Assembly: GCA_023430825.1 (NCBI GenBank) | Contig: JAEYYL010000088.1 | Coordinates: forward strand, 1 to 30,289 | DNA: 30,289 nt | Direction: 5' to 3' | From: Verrucomicrobiota bacterium | GTDB taxonomy: Bacteria > Verrucomicrobiota > Verrucomicrobiia > Opitutales > Opitutaceae | In this document: in pieces, positions 17,278 through 25,923 of the stretch | Layout: each line of letters begins with the position of its first letter | Position numbering within the stretch: position 1 is the first letter of the stretch | Translations under genes and position numbers: made by a program | The notes under the pieces: model-generated | Databases searched by the model: none | What the model saw: only the letters and a program-made list of their open reading frames with translations | What the model was told of the DNA's origin: nothing

Positions 17278-18441
17278 TCACCGTCTCAACGCCGGGTCGG
17301 CCGCCGGCTTCAGCGCCTTGATCGCGGCCTCGAGCGCGGGCTTCGGCTGATAATTGCGGTCGAACAGCAGCGCGTGATCCGTGCGGCCGCGAATCGGGAA
17401 ATTGTTCAGCCACGACGCCCGGTCCGACACGCCCCATAGCGTCACGCGCGTCAGCGATCCCTTGTGCTTGGCAAACACCGCGAACAACTCGCCGTAGCGC
17501 TTCGCCAGTTCCGCCTCCTTGTCCGCCGGCAATCCGTCACGATACGGATCAAGCTCCGGCGCGCTTTCGAAGACCGTCGAAATCTCCGCACCGAAATACT
17601 GCCGCGGACGCGGCAGCACGGTCACGTCGAGCTCCGTCACCATCACCTTGAAACCCGCCTGCGCGAAATCGCGGATCGTCGCGTCCACCGCCTCCGCCGT
17701 CGGCCAGTCGAGCGAACAGTGCTCCTGCGTGCCCACGCCGTCGATCCGCACGCCTTTCGAACGGATCAGCTCGACGAGGCGCAACGCCCCCGCGCGCTTC
17801 ACCGGGTTGGCCAGCGAGTAGTCGTTGTAGTAGAGCTCGGCCTCCGGGTCCGCCTCGTGCGCCGCCCGAAAGGCCTCGATGATGCCCTCCTCGCCGAGGA
17901 TGCGATACCACGGGCGGTCCAGCCGCACGTTGCCGTCCTCGTCCTTCACCGCCTCGTTCACCACGTCCCAGCCTTTCACGCGGCCTTTGTAACGCCCGAC
18001 GACCGTGTGGATGTGATCGCGTAGTCGTTTTAACAATACATCCTTCGCCACGTCGTTGCCGGCCTCGTCCTGAAACACCCAGCGCGGCGTCTGGCTATGC
18101 CACATCAGCGTGTGCCCGACGATGTGCATCCCGCGCTTTTCGCCGAACTCGACGAACTTGTCCGCCAGCTCGAAGTCGTAGCGGTCCGGTTCCGGATGGA
18201 TCAACGCCCACTTCATCACGTTCTCCGCCGTGATCGAATCGAAATGCGTCTCCACCACACCCACGCCCGCCGCATCGTCCTCGGTGATCTGCCGCGCGTT
18301 CAGCGCGGCGCCGACGTGGAACAGCCCGGCCGCCGCGTCCTTCAAGGAACCGAGTTCGCCGCCGGCCGCCGCGTCCAGCCGCAGCGCCGGGCTCGTCGTC
18401 ATCACCAACGCCGCCATTGAAACCAGAAGGGGATTTTTCAT
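17278..18441 (-). CDS. GH10 endo-1,4-beta-xylanase, secreted
   Basis: A 387-residue glycoside hydrolase family 10 protein. Residues 1-25 are a Sec signal peptide (MKNPLLVSMAALVMTTSPAL, then RLDAAA). The single TIM-barrel domain has the GH10 marks: FDSITAENVMKW (67-78), HTLMWHSQTPRWVF (110-123), the acid/base Glu in WDVVNEA (E163), the nucleophile Glu in VMVTELDV (E270) and LWGVSDRASWL near the C-terminus. Length and layout are those of a single-domain GH10 enzyme with no carbohydrate-binding module. It cleaves internal beta-1,4 bonds of xylan. It is transcribed divergently from the GH144-like gene; a shared control region is possible. Confidence 0.96.
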   Translation of the reverse strand: MKNPLLVSMAALVMTTSPALRLDAAAGGELGSLKDAAAGLFHVGAALNARQITEDDAAGVGVVETHFDSITAENVMKWALIHPEPDRYDFELADKFVEFGEKRGMHIVGHTLMWHSQTPRWVFQDEAGNDVAKDVLLKRLRDHIHTVVGRYKGRVKGWDVVNEAVKDEDGNVRLDRPWYRILGEEGIIEAFRAAHEADPEAELYYNDYSLANPVKRAGALRLVELIRSKGVRIDGVGTQEHCSLDWPTAEAVDATIRDFAQAGFKVMVTELDVTVLPRPRQYFGAEISTVFESAPELDPYRDGLPADKEAELAKRYGELFAVFAKHKGSLTRVTLWGVSDRASWLNNFPIRGRTDHALLFDRNYQPKPALEAAIKALKPAADPALRR

Positions 18442-18783
18442 CGCCGCAGACGTTGCGTAGCGTCCCGCCAGTTCGCCAGTCGCTTTTGCCGAAACCGCTC
18501 CCGCCGCCCTTTTGCGCCTCCTTCAACCGGCGCCGCGGCGGCGGGCCGTGCGACATTCGCCGTGCGCGAGGTTTTCCTCCACGCGCCTCGACGCGCCGGC
18601 CCCGCAGTCAAACCGGTGCGAAATTTTCGCGGCGATTTGCAGTGCGGCCGGAGTCGGACCTTTTTGCGGCCCGCCTTCGTCGTTGGGCCGCCGCCCCTCA
18701 CGTTTTCCCCTAACGCCTCTTCCGTCCCTCGCACCATGGCTTCTCCGCGGAGTTTCGCTTACGTTGCCCTCCCCTCCGCATCC
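18442..18783. other. Divergent intergenic region, xylanase / GH144-like
   Basis: A 342-bp region between divergent genes, strongly pyrimidine-rich on the plus strand near its right end. I see no gene. The main structure is a palindrome GCGAAA-T-TTTCGC at 18618-18630, the only AT-rich core in a GC-rich stretch and roughly central, so it is a candidate operator for both genes. No convincing sigma-70 boxes are visible. Confidence 0.4.
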
Positions 18784-21627
18784 ATGGCCGCTCCGACCTT
18801 ATGTTCACCTCCGCGATCCGGCCATCGCGATGGAGCGTCGCCCTCGGGCGTGCGACGGCGCCGCGCCGGGTTTTTACTCGCTGCCCTCACCCTCACGCTC
18901 GCACTTGCGCTCGAGCCTCCGCTCGCCGCCCAGCCCGCCGACCCTCATCCCGCGCTACGCGCCGCACGCCCCGGCGCCATTCTGATCGCGGAGGACGACG
19001 CGCTCCTCGATGAACTGCAACGCGCGTCCTTCCTCTACTTCGTCGAACAATCCCATCCCGTCACCGGCCTCGTGCGCGATCGTGCACGCGCCGACGGCTC
19101 GGCGAGCGAGGGCAAGGCCAGCATCGCGGCCTCCGGCTTCGCGCTCACCTCCTGGGCGATCGCCGCCCATCGCGGCTGGGTCACGCGCGACGCCGCCCTC
19201 GATCGCGTGCGCCTGATGCTGCGTTTCCTCGCCAACGACGCGCCCCGCCAACGCGGGTTCTATTATCACTTCATGGAAATGGACACCGGCGCGCGCGCGT
19301 GGCAGTGCGAACTCTCGTCCATCGACACCGCGCTCTTCGTCGCCGGCGCGATCATCGCGCGCGAATATTTCCGCGATCCCGAGATCAGCGAACTCGTCAA
19401 CCGCATCTACCGCGAAATCGACTGGGCCTGGTTTCTCAACGGCGGCCGCACCGTCTCGCTCGGCTGGCACGACGAGACCGGCTTCTCCCGCTATCGCTGG
19501 GAGAACTACTCCGAGCACATGATGATGAGCTTCCTCGGCATGGGCGCGCCGGAGAACGCCCTGCCGCTCGACTACTGGCGCGCCTGGGGCCGGCAGCCCG
19601 CCGGCACCTACGCGGATTTCCATTTCATCCAGGGTCCGCCGCTCTTCATCCACCAGTTCGCGCATGCGTATGTGGATTTTCGCGACAGCCGCGACGCGTT
19701 TGCCGACTATCATCACAACTCCGTCCTCGCCACCCTGGCACAACGCCAGTTCAGCATCGACCTGCGCCGCGAGTTTCCCAGCTGGAGCGAGCGGCTCTGG
19801 GGCGTCACGGCCTCCGATTCCGCGACCGGCTACAAGGCCTGGGGCGGCCCGCCGCGCACCGCGCAATACAACGCCCTCGACGGCACCATCGTGCCCTGCG
19901 CCACCGCCGGCTCCATCCCGTTCGCTCCTTACGAGACGCTGATGGTCCTCCAGCATATCCGCACCGTTTACGGCGATCGCGTGTGGAAACGCTATGGCTT
20001 CGTCGACGCGTTCAACCCCGAAACGGGCTGGGTCAACCCCGACGTGATCGGGATCGATCTGGGCATCACGATACTCCAGGCGGAGAACGCACGCACGGGT
20101 TTTGTCTGGGCGCTCTTCATGCGGGCTCCCGAGGTCCAGCGCGCGCTCGATCGCTCCGGCTTCGTCTCGAAACGCCGGCACTTCACCTTTCCCGAACGCG
20201 AACGCCTCCGCGCCCTGGCGACCGCCGCGTGGAAATCCCTCGACCCCGAGCCGGTCACCCCGGAGACACTCGGCCTTCGCCTCACCGCCATCCCCGCCGC
20301 GTATGCTCTCGGCCTCATCGACGGCCGCTACGCCGGTGCCCGCGTGCGCGATACGCTGGAGGTCGCCGCACCGCCCGCTTCCGACATCGCCGCCGCCGAA
20401 TACGCCGCCGGCCTCATCACCCTGCGCCACGCCATCCCCAGCCTCGCCGGCGAGGCGACCCGTCTGTTCGAGGCGATCAAATGGTCCAACATCACCATCG
20501 GCTCCACGAAGCTCGGCGCCGCCAACCGCCTCGCCACGTTCTTCAAGATCGCCACCGGCCAGAGTAAACCCGAGGCCTGGGCCAATCTCATCCGCACCCC
20601 CGAGGAACGCGGTCACATCTACGTCCTCTCGCCCGCGCACCCGGTCGATCAACTCCGCCCGGGCCTCTGGCTCGACGAACGCCCCACCATCTCCGGCGCT
20701 TCCGCGCAACAGCTCGCGTATGCGATCGCGACCACGCCGGTCGATCCCGACCAGCCGACGCCACCGCGCGACGTGCTCACCACCACCCTGCTCCTCGATC
20801 ACTTTCCGGCGGAATGGCTGCGGCATCGGCAGCCCGCGCCACCCTACGACGACTGGGTCGCCGCCGCCCCGCCCCAGGATCGCGCCGCGCTCCTCCTCAC
20901 CGTCGCCAATCTCCTCGTCCCCGACTGCATTCGCGGCTGGTTTCAGCAGGACCCGCTCGTCCGCGTCACGCGCAACAACATCCCGGAATTCGGCGCGGAA
21001 GCCTTCGGCAAAAACACCTCCACCCTCTTCCGCTACGAACTCGCCGGTCCCGCCGTCGCTCCGCCCGAACGCCGCGCCGTCGCCGTCGCCGCCGACACGC
21101 CACGCGAGCAATGGCAATGGACCCGCTTCACCGGCCTCGAATTCAAGGACTCTCCGGCCGACGTCCGCCCCGACGATCCCATGCTCGAACTCCGCTTCAC
21201 TTTCACCTGGGACAACGAAGCGCTGCACTTCCACGCCGAGGCGATCGACACCCCGCCCGGTTACCAGCGCCCCGCCGAGCGCAGCGAAGCGGTGGAACTG
21301 CTCATCGATCCGAAAGGCGACGGCCTGGTCTGGCGCGGCCCCGAGGATTTCCATTTCCTCTTCCGCCCGACCGGCTACGCCACCGAGCTGAACCACGCCC
21401 GGCCCACTCCCGCGCGAATCCAGCGCACCGCGAGCGGCTACACCATCGAGGCGTCCATCCCTTGGTCCGTCCTCGGCATGACCCCGCGCCCGGGACTCGA
21501 GGTCAATCTCACCACCGCCATCGCCACGTCCGGACGCTACGAATGGGAGCCTTCGCTCAAGCTCAACTGGCGGTTCTACCAGCGCCGCGACGAACGCTAC
21601 GGCCTGGGCATCGTCACGCTGCAGTGA
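18784..21627 (+). CDS. GH144-like (Glycoamylase domain) secreted protein with CBM9-like C-terminus
   Basis: A large exported protein, 947 residues from ATG 18784. A GTG at 18850 would start right at the signal peptide (RRRRAGFLLAALTLTLALAL) and is an equally good start. Residues about 73-450 resemble the Glycoamylase domain (PF10091) that includes GH144 endo-beta-1,2-glucanases: LLDELQRASFLYFVEQSHPV, SRYRWENYSEHMMMSFLG (about 235-253) and VPCATAGSIPFAPYETL (about 369-386). A helical middle part (about 460-760) is not one I recognise. The last 180 residues look like a CBM9/DOMON-type sandwich (SEAVELLIDPKGDG, YTIEASIPWSVLGM). It probably cleaves an extracellular glucan; specificity is uncertain, since PF10091 covers several activities. 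GH130 follows 189 bp downstream on the same strand. Confidence 0.82.
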   Translation: MAAPTLCSPPRSGHRDGASPSGVRRRRAGFLLAALTLTLALALEPPLAAQPADPHPALRAARPGAILIAEDDALLDELQRASFLYFVEQSHPVTGLVRDRARADGSASEGKASIAASGFALTSWAIAAHRGWVTRDAALDRVRLMLRFLANDAPRQRGFYYHFMEMDTGARAWQCELSSIDTALFVAGAIIAREYFRDPEISELVNRIYREIDWAWFLNGGRTVSLGWHDETGFSRYRWENYSEHMMMSFLGMGAPENALPLDYWRAWGRQPAGTYADFHFIQGPPLFIHQFAHAYVDFRDSRDAFADYHHNSVLATLAQRQFSIDLRREFPSWSERLWGVTASDSATGYKAWGGPPRTAQYNALDGTIVPCATAGSIPFAPYETLMVLQHIRTVYGDRVWKRYGFVDAFNPETGWVNPDVIGIDLGITILQAENARTGFVWALFMRAPEVQRALDRSGFVSKRRHFTFPERERLRALATAAWKSLDPEPVTPETLGLRLTAIPAAYALGLIDGRYAGARVRDTLEVAAPPASDIAAAEYAAGLITLRHAIPSLAGEATRLFEAIKWSNITIGSTKLGAANRLATFFKIATGQSKPEAWANLIRTPEERGHIYVLSPAHPVDQLRPGLWLDERPTISGASAQQLAYAIATTPVDPDQPTPPRDVLTTTLLLDHFPAEWLRHRQPAPPYDDWVAAAPPQDRAALLLTVANLLVPDCIRGWFQQDPLVRVTRNNIPEFGAEAFGKNTSTLFRYELAGPAVAPPERRAVAVAADTPREQWQWTRFTGLEFKDSPADVRPDDPMLELRFTFTWDNEALHFHAEAIDTPPGYQRPAERSEAVELLIDPKGDGLVWRGPEDFHFLFRPTGYATELNHARPTPARIQRTASGYTIEASIPWSVLGMTPRPGLEVNLTTAIATSGRYEWEPSLKLNWRFYQRRDERYGLGIVTLQ

Positions 21628-21650
21628 GTGCGCGCCGCATCCGCGCGCAC
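21628..21650 (+). terminator. Hairpin directly after the GH144-like gene
   Basis: A perfect 8-bp stem, GTGCGCGC (21628-21635) and GCGCGCAC (21643-21650), starts at the base after the TGA stop. There is no T-tract, so it is at best a weak or rho-assisted terminator or an mRNA 3' stabiliser. A second hairpin, GGGCGC-atc-GCGCCC (21763-21777), lies before the GH130 gene. Confidence 0.35.
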
Positions 21651-21816
21651 CCCGCCGCCTCGGCAAAAAACCGCCGCGGTCATTGTCGGCATTAGATCGG
21701 TTTCAATCATATCGCCGCCCGATCCTTTCGTTGCGGCCCGCGCCGCTAACCCGCAATCAGGGGGGCGCATCGCGCCCGCGCGACCGCCCCCTTTCCTGCC
21801 AACCTCACTCTCACTC

Positions 21817-23064
21817 ATGAAAAAGAAACCGCTTCCCGCCCAAAAGAAAATCGCTCGCGCGCGCTCCTCCTCCGCCGCCAACGCCCGCGCCTTCGCCGCG
21901 CGCGTCAAGGCCGTCCGCGGCGCGCACGAGAAGTTTCTCGCCCGCAAGAATCCCGTCGAGGCCGACTGGGAAAACGGCGTTTACGAGCGGTTCAAATTCC
22001 CCGTCCTCACCGCGCATCACGTGCCGCTCGAATGGCGCTACGATTTCAACCCGCAGACCAATCCCTTTTTCATGGAGCGGCTCGGCGTGGGCGGCGCCTA
22101 CAATCCCGGCGCCTTCTACTGGAAGGGCAAGGCGCACCTCGTCGCGCGCGTCGAGGGCGCCGACCGCAAGAGCTTCTTCGCCATCGCCGAGAGCGCGAAC
22201 GGCGTCGAGCGCTTCCGGTTCTGGGACGAGCCCTGCGACATCCCCGAGATGCCCGGCGAGACCAACCTCTACGACATGCGCGTCGTATTCCACCAGGACG
22301 GCTGGATCTACGGCGTGTTCTGCTCGGAGTCGAAGGACCCCAAGGCCGCTCCCGGCGACCTCTCCTCCGCCGTCGCGCAGGCCGGCATCGTTCGCACCCG
22401 CGACTTCAAACGCTGGGAACGCCTCCCGAATCTCAAGACGCCCGCTTCGCAGCAGCGCAACGTCGTCCTCCATCCCGAATTCGTCGGCGGCAAATATGCC
22501 TTCTACACCCGCCCGATGGACGGCTTCATCGACGTCGGCTCCGGCGGCGGCATCGGCTGGACCCTCTGCGACGACATCACGACCGGCGTCACCGGCCCCG
22601 AGACCATCATCGATTCCCGCGCCTACCACACGATCAAGGAAACGAAAAACGGCCAGGGCCCCGCGCCGCTGAAAACCGAGCACGGCTGGCTCCACCTCGC
22701 GCACGGCGTCCGCGGCTGCGCCGCCGGCCTGCGTTACACCATCTACCTGTTCATGACCTCGCTCGACGATCCCTCGAAGGTCATCGCCCGCCCGGGCGGA
22801 CACCTCATTTCACCGCGTTTCAGCGAACGCGTCGGCGACGTCTCCAATGTCGCCTTCACCAACGGCTGGGTCCGCTTCCCCGACGACACCGTGATCATGT
22901 ATTACGGCGGCTCCGACACGCGCTGCTACGCCGCCCGCACGTCCATCGCCAAGCTCGTCGACTGGTGCCTGAACACGCCCGAGGACGGCCTGACCACGCG
23001 CAAATCGGTCGACCAGCGCCTCGCTCTCATCCGCGCCAACCGCGCGCTCCCCCGGCGCCGCTGA
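21817..23064 (+). CDS. GH130 4-O-beta-D-mannosyl-D-glucose phosphorylase
   Basis: A 415-residue cytoplasmic phosphorylase, closely like the GH130 subfamily 1 mannosylglucose phosphorylases. From memory the Bacteroides enzyme shares TNPF(L/F)MER(I/L)G, RVEGADRKSFFA, the catalytic Asp motif YDMR (here about D153), LPNLKT...QQRNVVLHPEFV, GFIDVGSGGGIGW, HTIKE.KNG.GPAPLKT and HLAHGVR.CAAGLRY. It splits beta-1,4-mannosyl-glucose with phosphate to mannose-1-phosphate and glucose, the last step of mannan or glucomannan use. No signal peptide is present. The first 36 residues are a Lys/Arg/Ala-rich extension beyond the usual N-terminus; start ATG 21817 was chosen because upstream in-frame sequence is Pro-rich and atypical. 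It converges on GH1. Confidence 0.93.
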   Translation: MKKKPLPAQKKIARARSSSAANARAFAARVKAVRGAHEKFLARKNPVEADWENGVYERFKFPVLTAHHVPLEWRYDFNPQTNPFFMERLGVGGAYNPGAFYWKGKAHLVARVEGADRKSFFAIAESANGVERFRFWDEPCDIPEMPGETNLYDMRVVFHQDGWIYGVFCSESKDPKAAPGDLSSAVAQAGIVRTRDFKRWERLPNLKTPASQQRNVVLHPEFVGGKYAFYTRPMDGFIDVGSGGGIGWTLCDDITTGVTGPETIIDSRAYHTIKETKNGQGPAPLKTEHGWLHLAHGVRGCAAGLRYTIYLFMTSLDDPSKVIARPGGHLISPRFSERVGDVSNVAFTNGWVRFPDDTVIMYYGGSDTRCYAARTSIAKLVDWCLNTPEDGLTTRKSVDQRLALIRANRALPRRR

Positions 23065-23067
23065 CGC

Positions 23068-23123
23068 AGGGCGGGCTTCAGCCCGCCATTTTCCCGGAAG
23101 CCGGGCGGGCGAGAACCCGCCCC
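23068..23123. repeat. REP-like palindromic element, copy 2 (intergenic)
   Basis: Two hairpins side by side: GGCGGGC-ttca-GCCCGCC (23070-23087 region) and GGGCGGG-cgagaa-CCCGCCC (23103-23122), joined by a TTCCCGGAAG spacer. It fills nearly the whole 64-bp gap between the convergent GH130 and GH1 genes and so may serve as a two-way terminator. It aligns along its length with the element at 25847-25900, same orientation. Confidence 0.75.
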
Positions 23124-23128
23124 TTCCG

Positions 23129-24490
23129 TTAGATCGTCGCGCCGTTGGAGCGGATCGTCTCGCGATACCACGCCGCGGAATCCTTCAGCGTGCGACGCTG
23201 CGTCTGGTAATCGACGTGCACCAGGCCGAAGCGGTCCTTGTAGCCCTCCGCCCACTCGAAGTTGTCCATGATCGACCAGTAGAAATACCCATCGACCGCG
23301 ATCCCTTCGCTCAGCGCCCGCTTGATGCCGCCAAGATAACGGCGCAGGAAATCGATCCGTTGCGGATCGTGCACCTGCCCATCGAGGTGCACGAAGTCGG
23401 TGTTGCAGTAGCCGTTTTCGGTGAACACCAGCGGCAGCTTGTAACGCTCCGTCTGGAAGCGCGCCGCCCAATACGGCGCCAGCGGGGCGATCTCGAGCCA
23501 GGGCAGCGTGCCACGACCATTGCCGATCCCCCACCCTCCCGGCAGCTTCTCCGGCTGGCCGTCCGCCCCCGCGCGCACCTGCCAGCCCGAGTAGCAATTA
23601 TAGGCGAGGAAATCGATCTTCTGCGAAATCAGCTTCAGATCCGCCGCCGTGATCTTCGGCAAATCCGCGGCAAACTTCTCCAACCCTTCTTCCGGATACC
23701 GGCCGAACACGATCGGGTCCGCCCACCACGCGAGATTCCACATCGTGCGCGCCGGCGCCCCGAAATAGTCGCTCCGCGCCGCCTCGATGTCGCGCGCCGT
23801 CTCCGTCCCCGGGATACGTTCGCGACTGGTCTGCGCGATCGAGATCTTCACCTTGCCGCGACAGCCCGCGCGCAGCGCCTGCACCGCACGCCCATGCGCC
23901 ATCAACAGATGATGGGCACCCAGCAGGCCGTCCGAAAACGGCAGCTTCAGGCCCGGCGCGAAAATCCCGTCCTGATATCCGAGCCCGATCGAACACGGCG
24001 GCTCGTTGAACGTCATCCAGTGCTTCACCCGGTCGCCCAGCCGCTCCGCCACGATCGCCGCGTAGTCGCCGAACCACTCCACGAAATCGCGGTTCATGAA
24101 TCCGCCGCGCTGCTGCAGCGCCTGCGGCAGATCCCAGTGAAACAGCGTGATCCACGGCGTGATGTTCGCCGCCAGCAGCGCGTCGATCAGCCGATCGTAG
24201 AACGCCAGTCCCTTCGCATTCGGTTTACCCGTCCCCAAAGGCTGGATACGCGTCCAGGCCAGCGACAGCCGGTAGGCCTGCAGCTCGAGCTGCCGCATCA
24301 TGGCGACGTCCTCGCGCCAGCGGTGATAATGATCGCACGCGACGTTGCCGTTGTGGTTTTCGAAGATCCTCCCCGGCTGCTGTGAAAACGCGTCCCAGAT
24401 CGACGGGCCTTTCCCGTCCTCGTTCCACGCACCCTCGATTTGATAAGCCGCGGCTGCCGCGCCCCAGGTGAAGCCTTTCGGAAATGACAT
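23129..24490 (-). CDS. GH1 beta-glucosidase
   Basis: A 453-residue, single-domain glycoside hydrolase family 1 enzyme with no signal peptide, hence cytoplasmic. The N-terminal GH1 signature FPKGFTWGAAAAAYQIEGAW is at residues 3-22. The acid/base Glu is in TFNEP (E163), the nucleophile Glu in VFTENGY (E358) and the aglycone-site DNFEWAEGY motif is near the C-terminus. ATG 24490 begins the signature directly; a GTG at 24529 would add 13 residues and overlap the upstream stop. It follows the CE7 gene by 35 bp and is likely the last gene of the GH27-CE7-GH1 operon. It hydrolyses beta-glucosides, and some family members act on beta-mannosides; with the GH130 phosphorylase beside it, gluco-oligosaccharides from glucomannan are plausible substrates. 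Confidence 0.94.
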   Translation of the reverse strand: MSFPKGFTWGAAAAAYQIEGAWNEDGKGPSIWDAFSQQPGRIFENHNGNVACDHYHRWREDVAMMRQLELQAYRLSLAWTRIQPLGTGKPNAKGLAFYDRLIDALLAANITPWITLFHWDLPQALQQRGGFMNRDFVEWFGDYAAIVAERLGDRVKHWMTFNEPPCSIGLGYQDGIFAPGLKLPFSDGLLGAHHLLMAHGRAVQALRAGCRGKVKISIAQTSRERIPGTETARDIEAARSDYFGAPARTMWNLAWWADPIVFGRYPEEGLEKFAADLPKITAADLKLISQKIDFLAYNCYSGWQVRAGADGQPEKLPGGWGIGNGRGTLPWLEIAPLAPYWAARFQTERYKLPLVFTENGYCNTDFVHLDGQVHDPQRIDFLRRYLGGIKRALSEGIAVDGYFYWSIMDNFEWAEGYKDRFGLVHVDYQTQRRTLKDSAAWYRETIRSNGATI

Positions 24491-24525
24491 AAGTGAATGC
24501 TTGTCGCAGGAAACAGGGGATCGGC

Positions 24526-25923
24526 TCACTCGCGGCCGAGAAAATCGCCCACCCAGCGGCTGATCGCATCGGCCTGCTCGACGTTGTAGCTATGAGCCAT
24601 CTCCAGCGTGAGCCCGAGCGTCTTCGGTGCGGCGATGACGTTGTAGGCCGCATACACCGAGGTCGGCGGACACGTCTCGTCGTTGTAGCCCCAGGTGTAA
24701 TAGCCGGGCACTTTCACCCGGCGCGCAAAATTCACCACGTCGTAGTAGCGCATCGCCTCGATCCGCGCCGGGGTCGCGTTCGGCGAACGTTCGCCCGTCC
24801 GATCGTCCGGCTTGAACGGATGCGGCCAGCCACCGGCGCGGCCGTGCAACGGCGCCGCCCAGTCGCAGCCCGCCGGATGCGTCGCCGCCAGGCCCGTCAC
24901 CCGCGAATCGAGCGCCGCCGTCACGATCGACAACTGCCCGCCCTGGCTCGCGCCCATCACGACCAGGTCCTTGCCGTTCCATTTCTCGCGCGACGCCAGA
25001 AAATCGTTCGCGCGCACGCAGCTCAAATAAACGCGATTGTAGTAAAACGTCTCCCGATTGTCGGAGTTGAACGTCCAGTAACCACTGAGCGCGCCCGCCG
25101 CGAGCACGTCGTAAACGTTTTGCGGCAGGTTCACCGGTATCCCGTGGATGCCGATCTCGAGCGTGATCGCGCCCAGCGCCGCCGCTTTCTTATCTCCGGT
25201 ATAGGGCCGCACACCCGCCCCCGGCACTCTCAGGATCGCGGGATATTTGCCGGGGGCCTTCGGCTCGCAGAGGATTCCAAAAATCCGCGCCGGCGTCCGC
25301 ATCCAGCTCGGTCCGACGGTCCGGAAACTCACGTGGTAAACATCCAGCTTGTCCGTGCCCGCCTCCGGCAGCGGCGTCAGGATCGGCTCGAGCGGATGCT
25401 TCGCCAGCTCGGCGAGCTCGGTCTTCCAGAAATCGTCGAAATCATCCGGCGCCGTCTGATAAGGCTGGATTTTCTCCGGCGCGAACGCCGCCGTCGCCAG
25501 CCCGCGATAGGTTCTTCCCGCCACTTCCGCCGTCGCGATGCAGCGCAGAAACCCGGGCTCGTTCATCGTCCCGCCATCGACCACCAAACCTTCTAGCGGC
25601 ACGCGCACGGTCTTCTTCTCCCCCGGTTGCAGGTCGGGCCCGATGCTGTAGGTCACCGTCGCATCGTCGATCGGCTGATGGTCCGCGACGACCGAGATGT
25701 GGAATTTCACCGGTTCGCCCAGCTCGTAGGTCCAGTCGCGGTGATCGAGCACCACGCGCACCTGCGCGGCCGCGACGCGGAAAGTCGCCTGCGGCGGCAC
25801 GGGCGTGATCGCCGTCGCGGCAGACGCAACGCTGACGATCGACAGCAGTAGGGCGGACTTCAGTCCGCCTTGGAACGAGCGGGCTAAAGCCCGCCCTACT
25901 CGGAAAGAAAAACGCTCATTCAT
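24526..25923 (-). CDS. CE7-type acetyl (xylan) esterase, exported
   Basis: A 465-residue alpha/beta-hydrolase of the acetyl xylan esterase (AXE1, CE7) type. Residues 40-145 form a beta-rich N-terminal extension, then the esterase domain starts at PDDFDDFWKTEL (159-170). The nucleophile Ser is in GASQGG (S326), the Asp in WGYNDETCPP (D415) and the His in MAHSYN (H444). The signal peptide is residues 1 to about 36, with hydrophobic core ALLLSIVSVASA. Codons 8-26 of it are encoded by a REP-like palindrome (25847-25900). The ATG overlaps the GH27 stop as ATGA, so translation is probably coupled. It removes acetyl groups from oligosaccharides such as xylan or mannan fragments. CE7 enzymes are broad, so the true substrate is open. 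Confidence 0.9.
   Translation of the reverse strand: MNERFSFRVGRALARSFQGGLKSALLLSIVSVASAATAITPVPPQATFRVAAAQVRVVLDHRDWTYELGEPVKFHISVVADHQPIDDATVTYSIGPDLQPGEKKTVRVPLEGLVVDGGTMNEPGFLRCIATAEVAGRTYRGLATAAFAPEKIQPYQTAPDDFDDFWKTELAELAKHPLEPILTPLPEAGTDKLDVYHVSFRTVGPSWMRTPARIFGILCEPKAPGKYPAILRVPGAGVRPYTGDKKAAALGAITLEIGIHGIPVNLPQNVYDVLAAGALSGYWTFNSDNRETFYYNRVYLSCVRANDFLASREKWNGKDLVVMGASQGGQLSIVTAALDSRVTGLAATHPAGCDWAAPLHGRAGGWPHPFKPDDRTGERSPNATPARIEAMRYYDVVNFARRVKVPGYYTWGYNDETCPPTSVYAAYNVIAAPKTLGLTLEMAHSYNVEQADAISRWVGDFLGRE
25847..25900 (-). repeat. REP-like palindromic element, copy 1 (inside CE7 coding sequence)
   Basis: A 54-base element with perfect 10-base outer inverted arms (AGTAGGGCGG at 25847-25856, CCGCCCTACT at 25891-25900) enclosing two hairpins, GGCGGACTTCAGTCCGCC (25852-25869) and GCGGGCTAAAGCCCGC (25879-25894). 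Its length is exactly 18 codons and it has no stop in the CE7 frame, where it supplies residues 8-26 of the signal peptide. Confidence 0.8.

Noticed and set aside
18955..21666. A 903-codon minus-strand frame opposite the GH144-like gene
   Set aside because: Shadow frame; the plus strand has a signal peptide and conserved glycosidase motifs.
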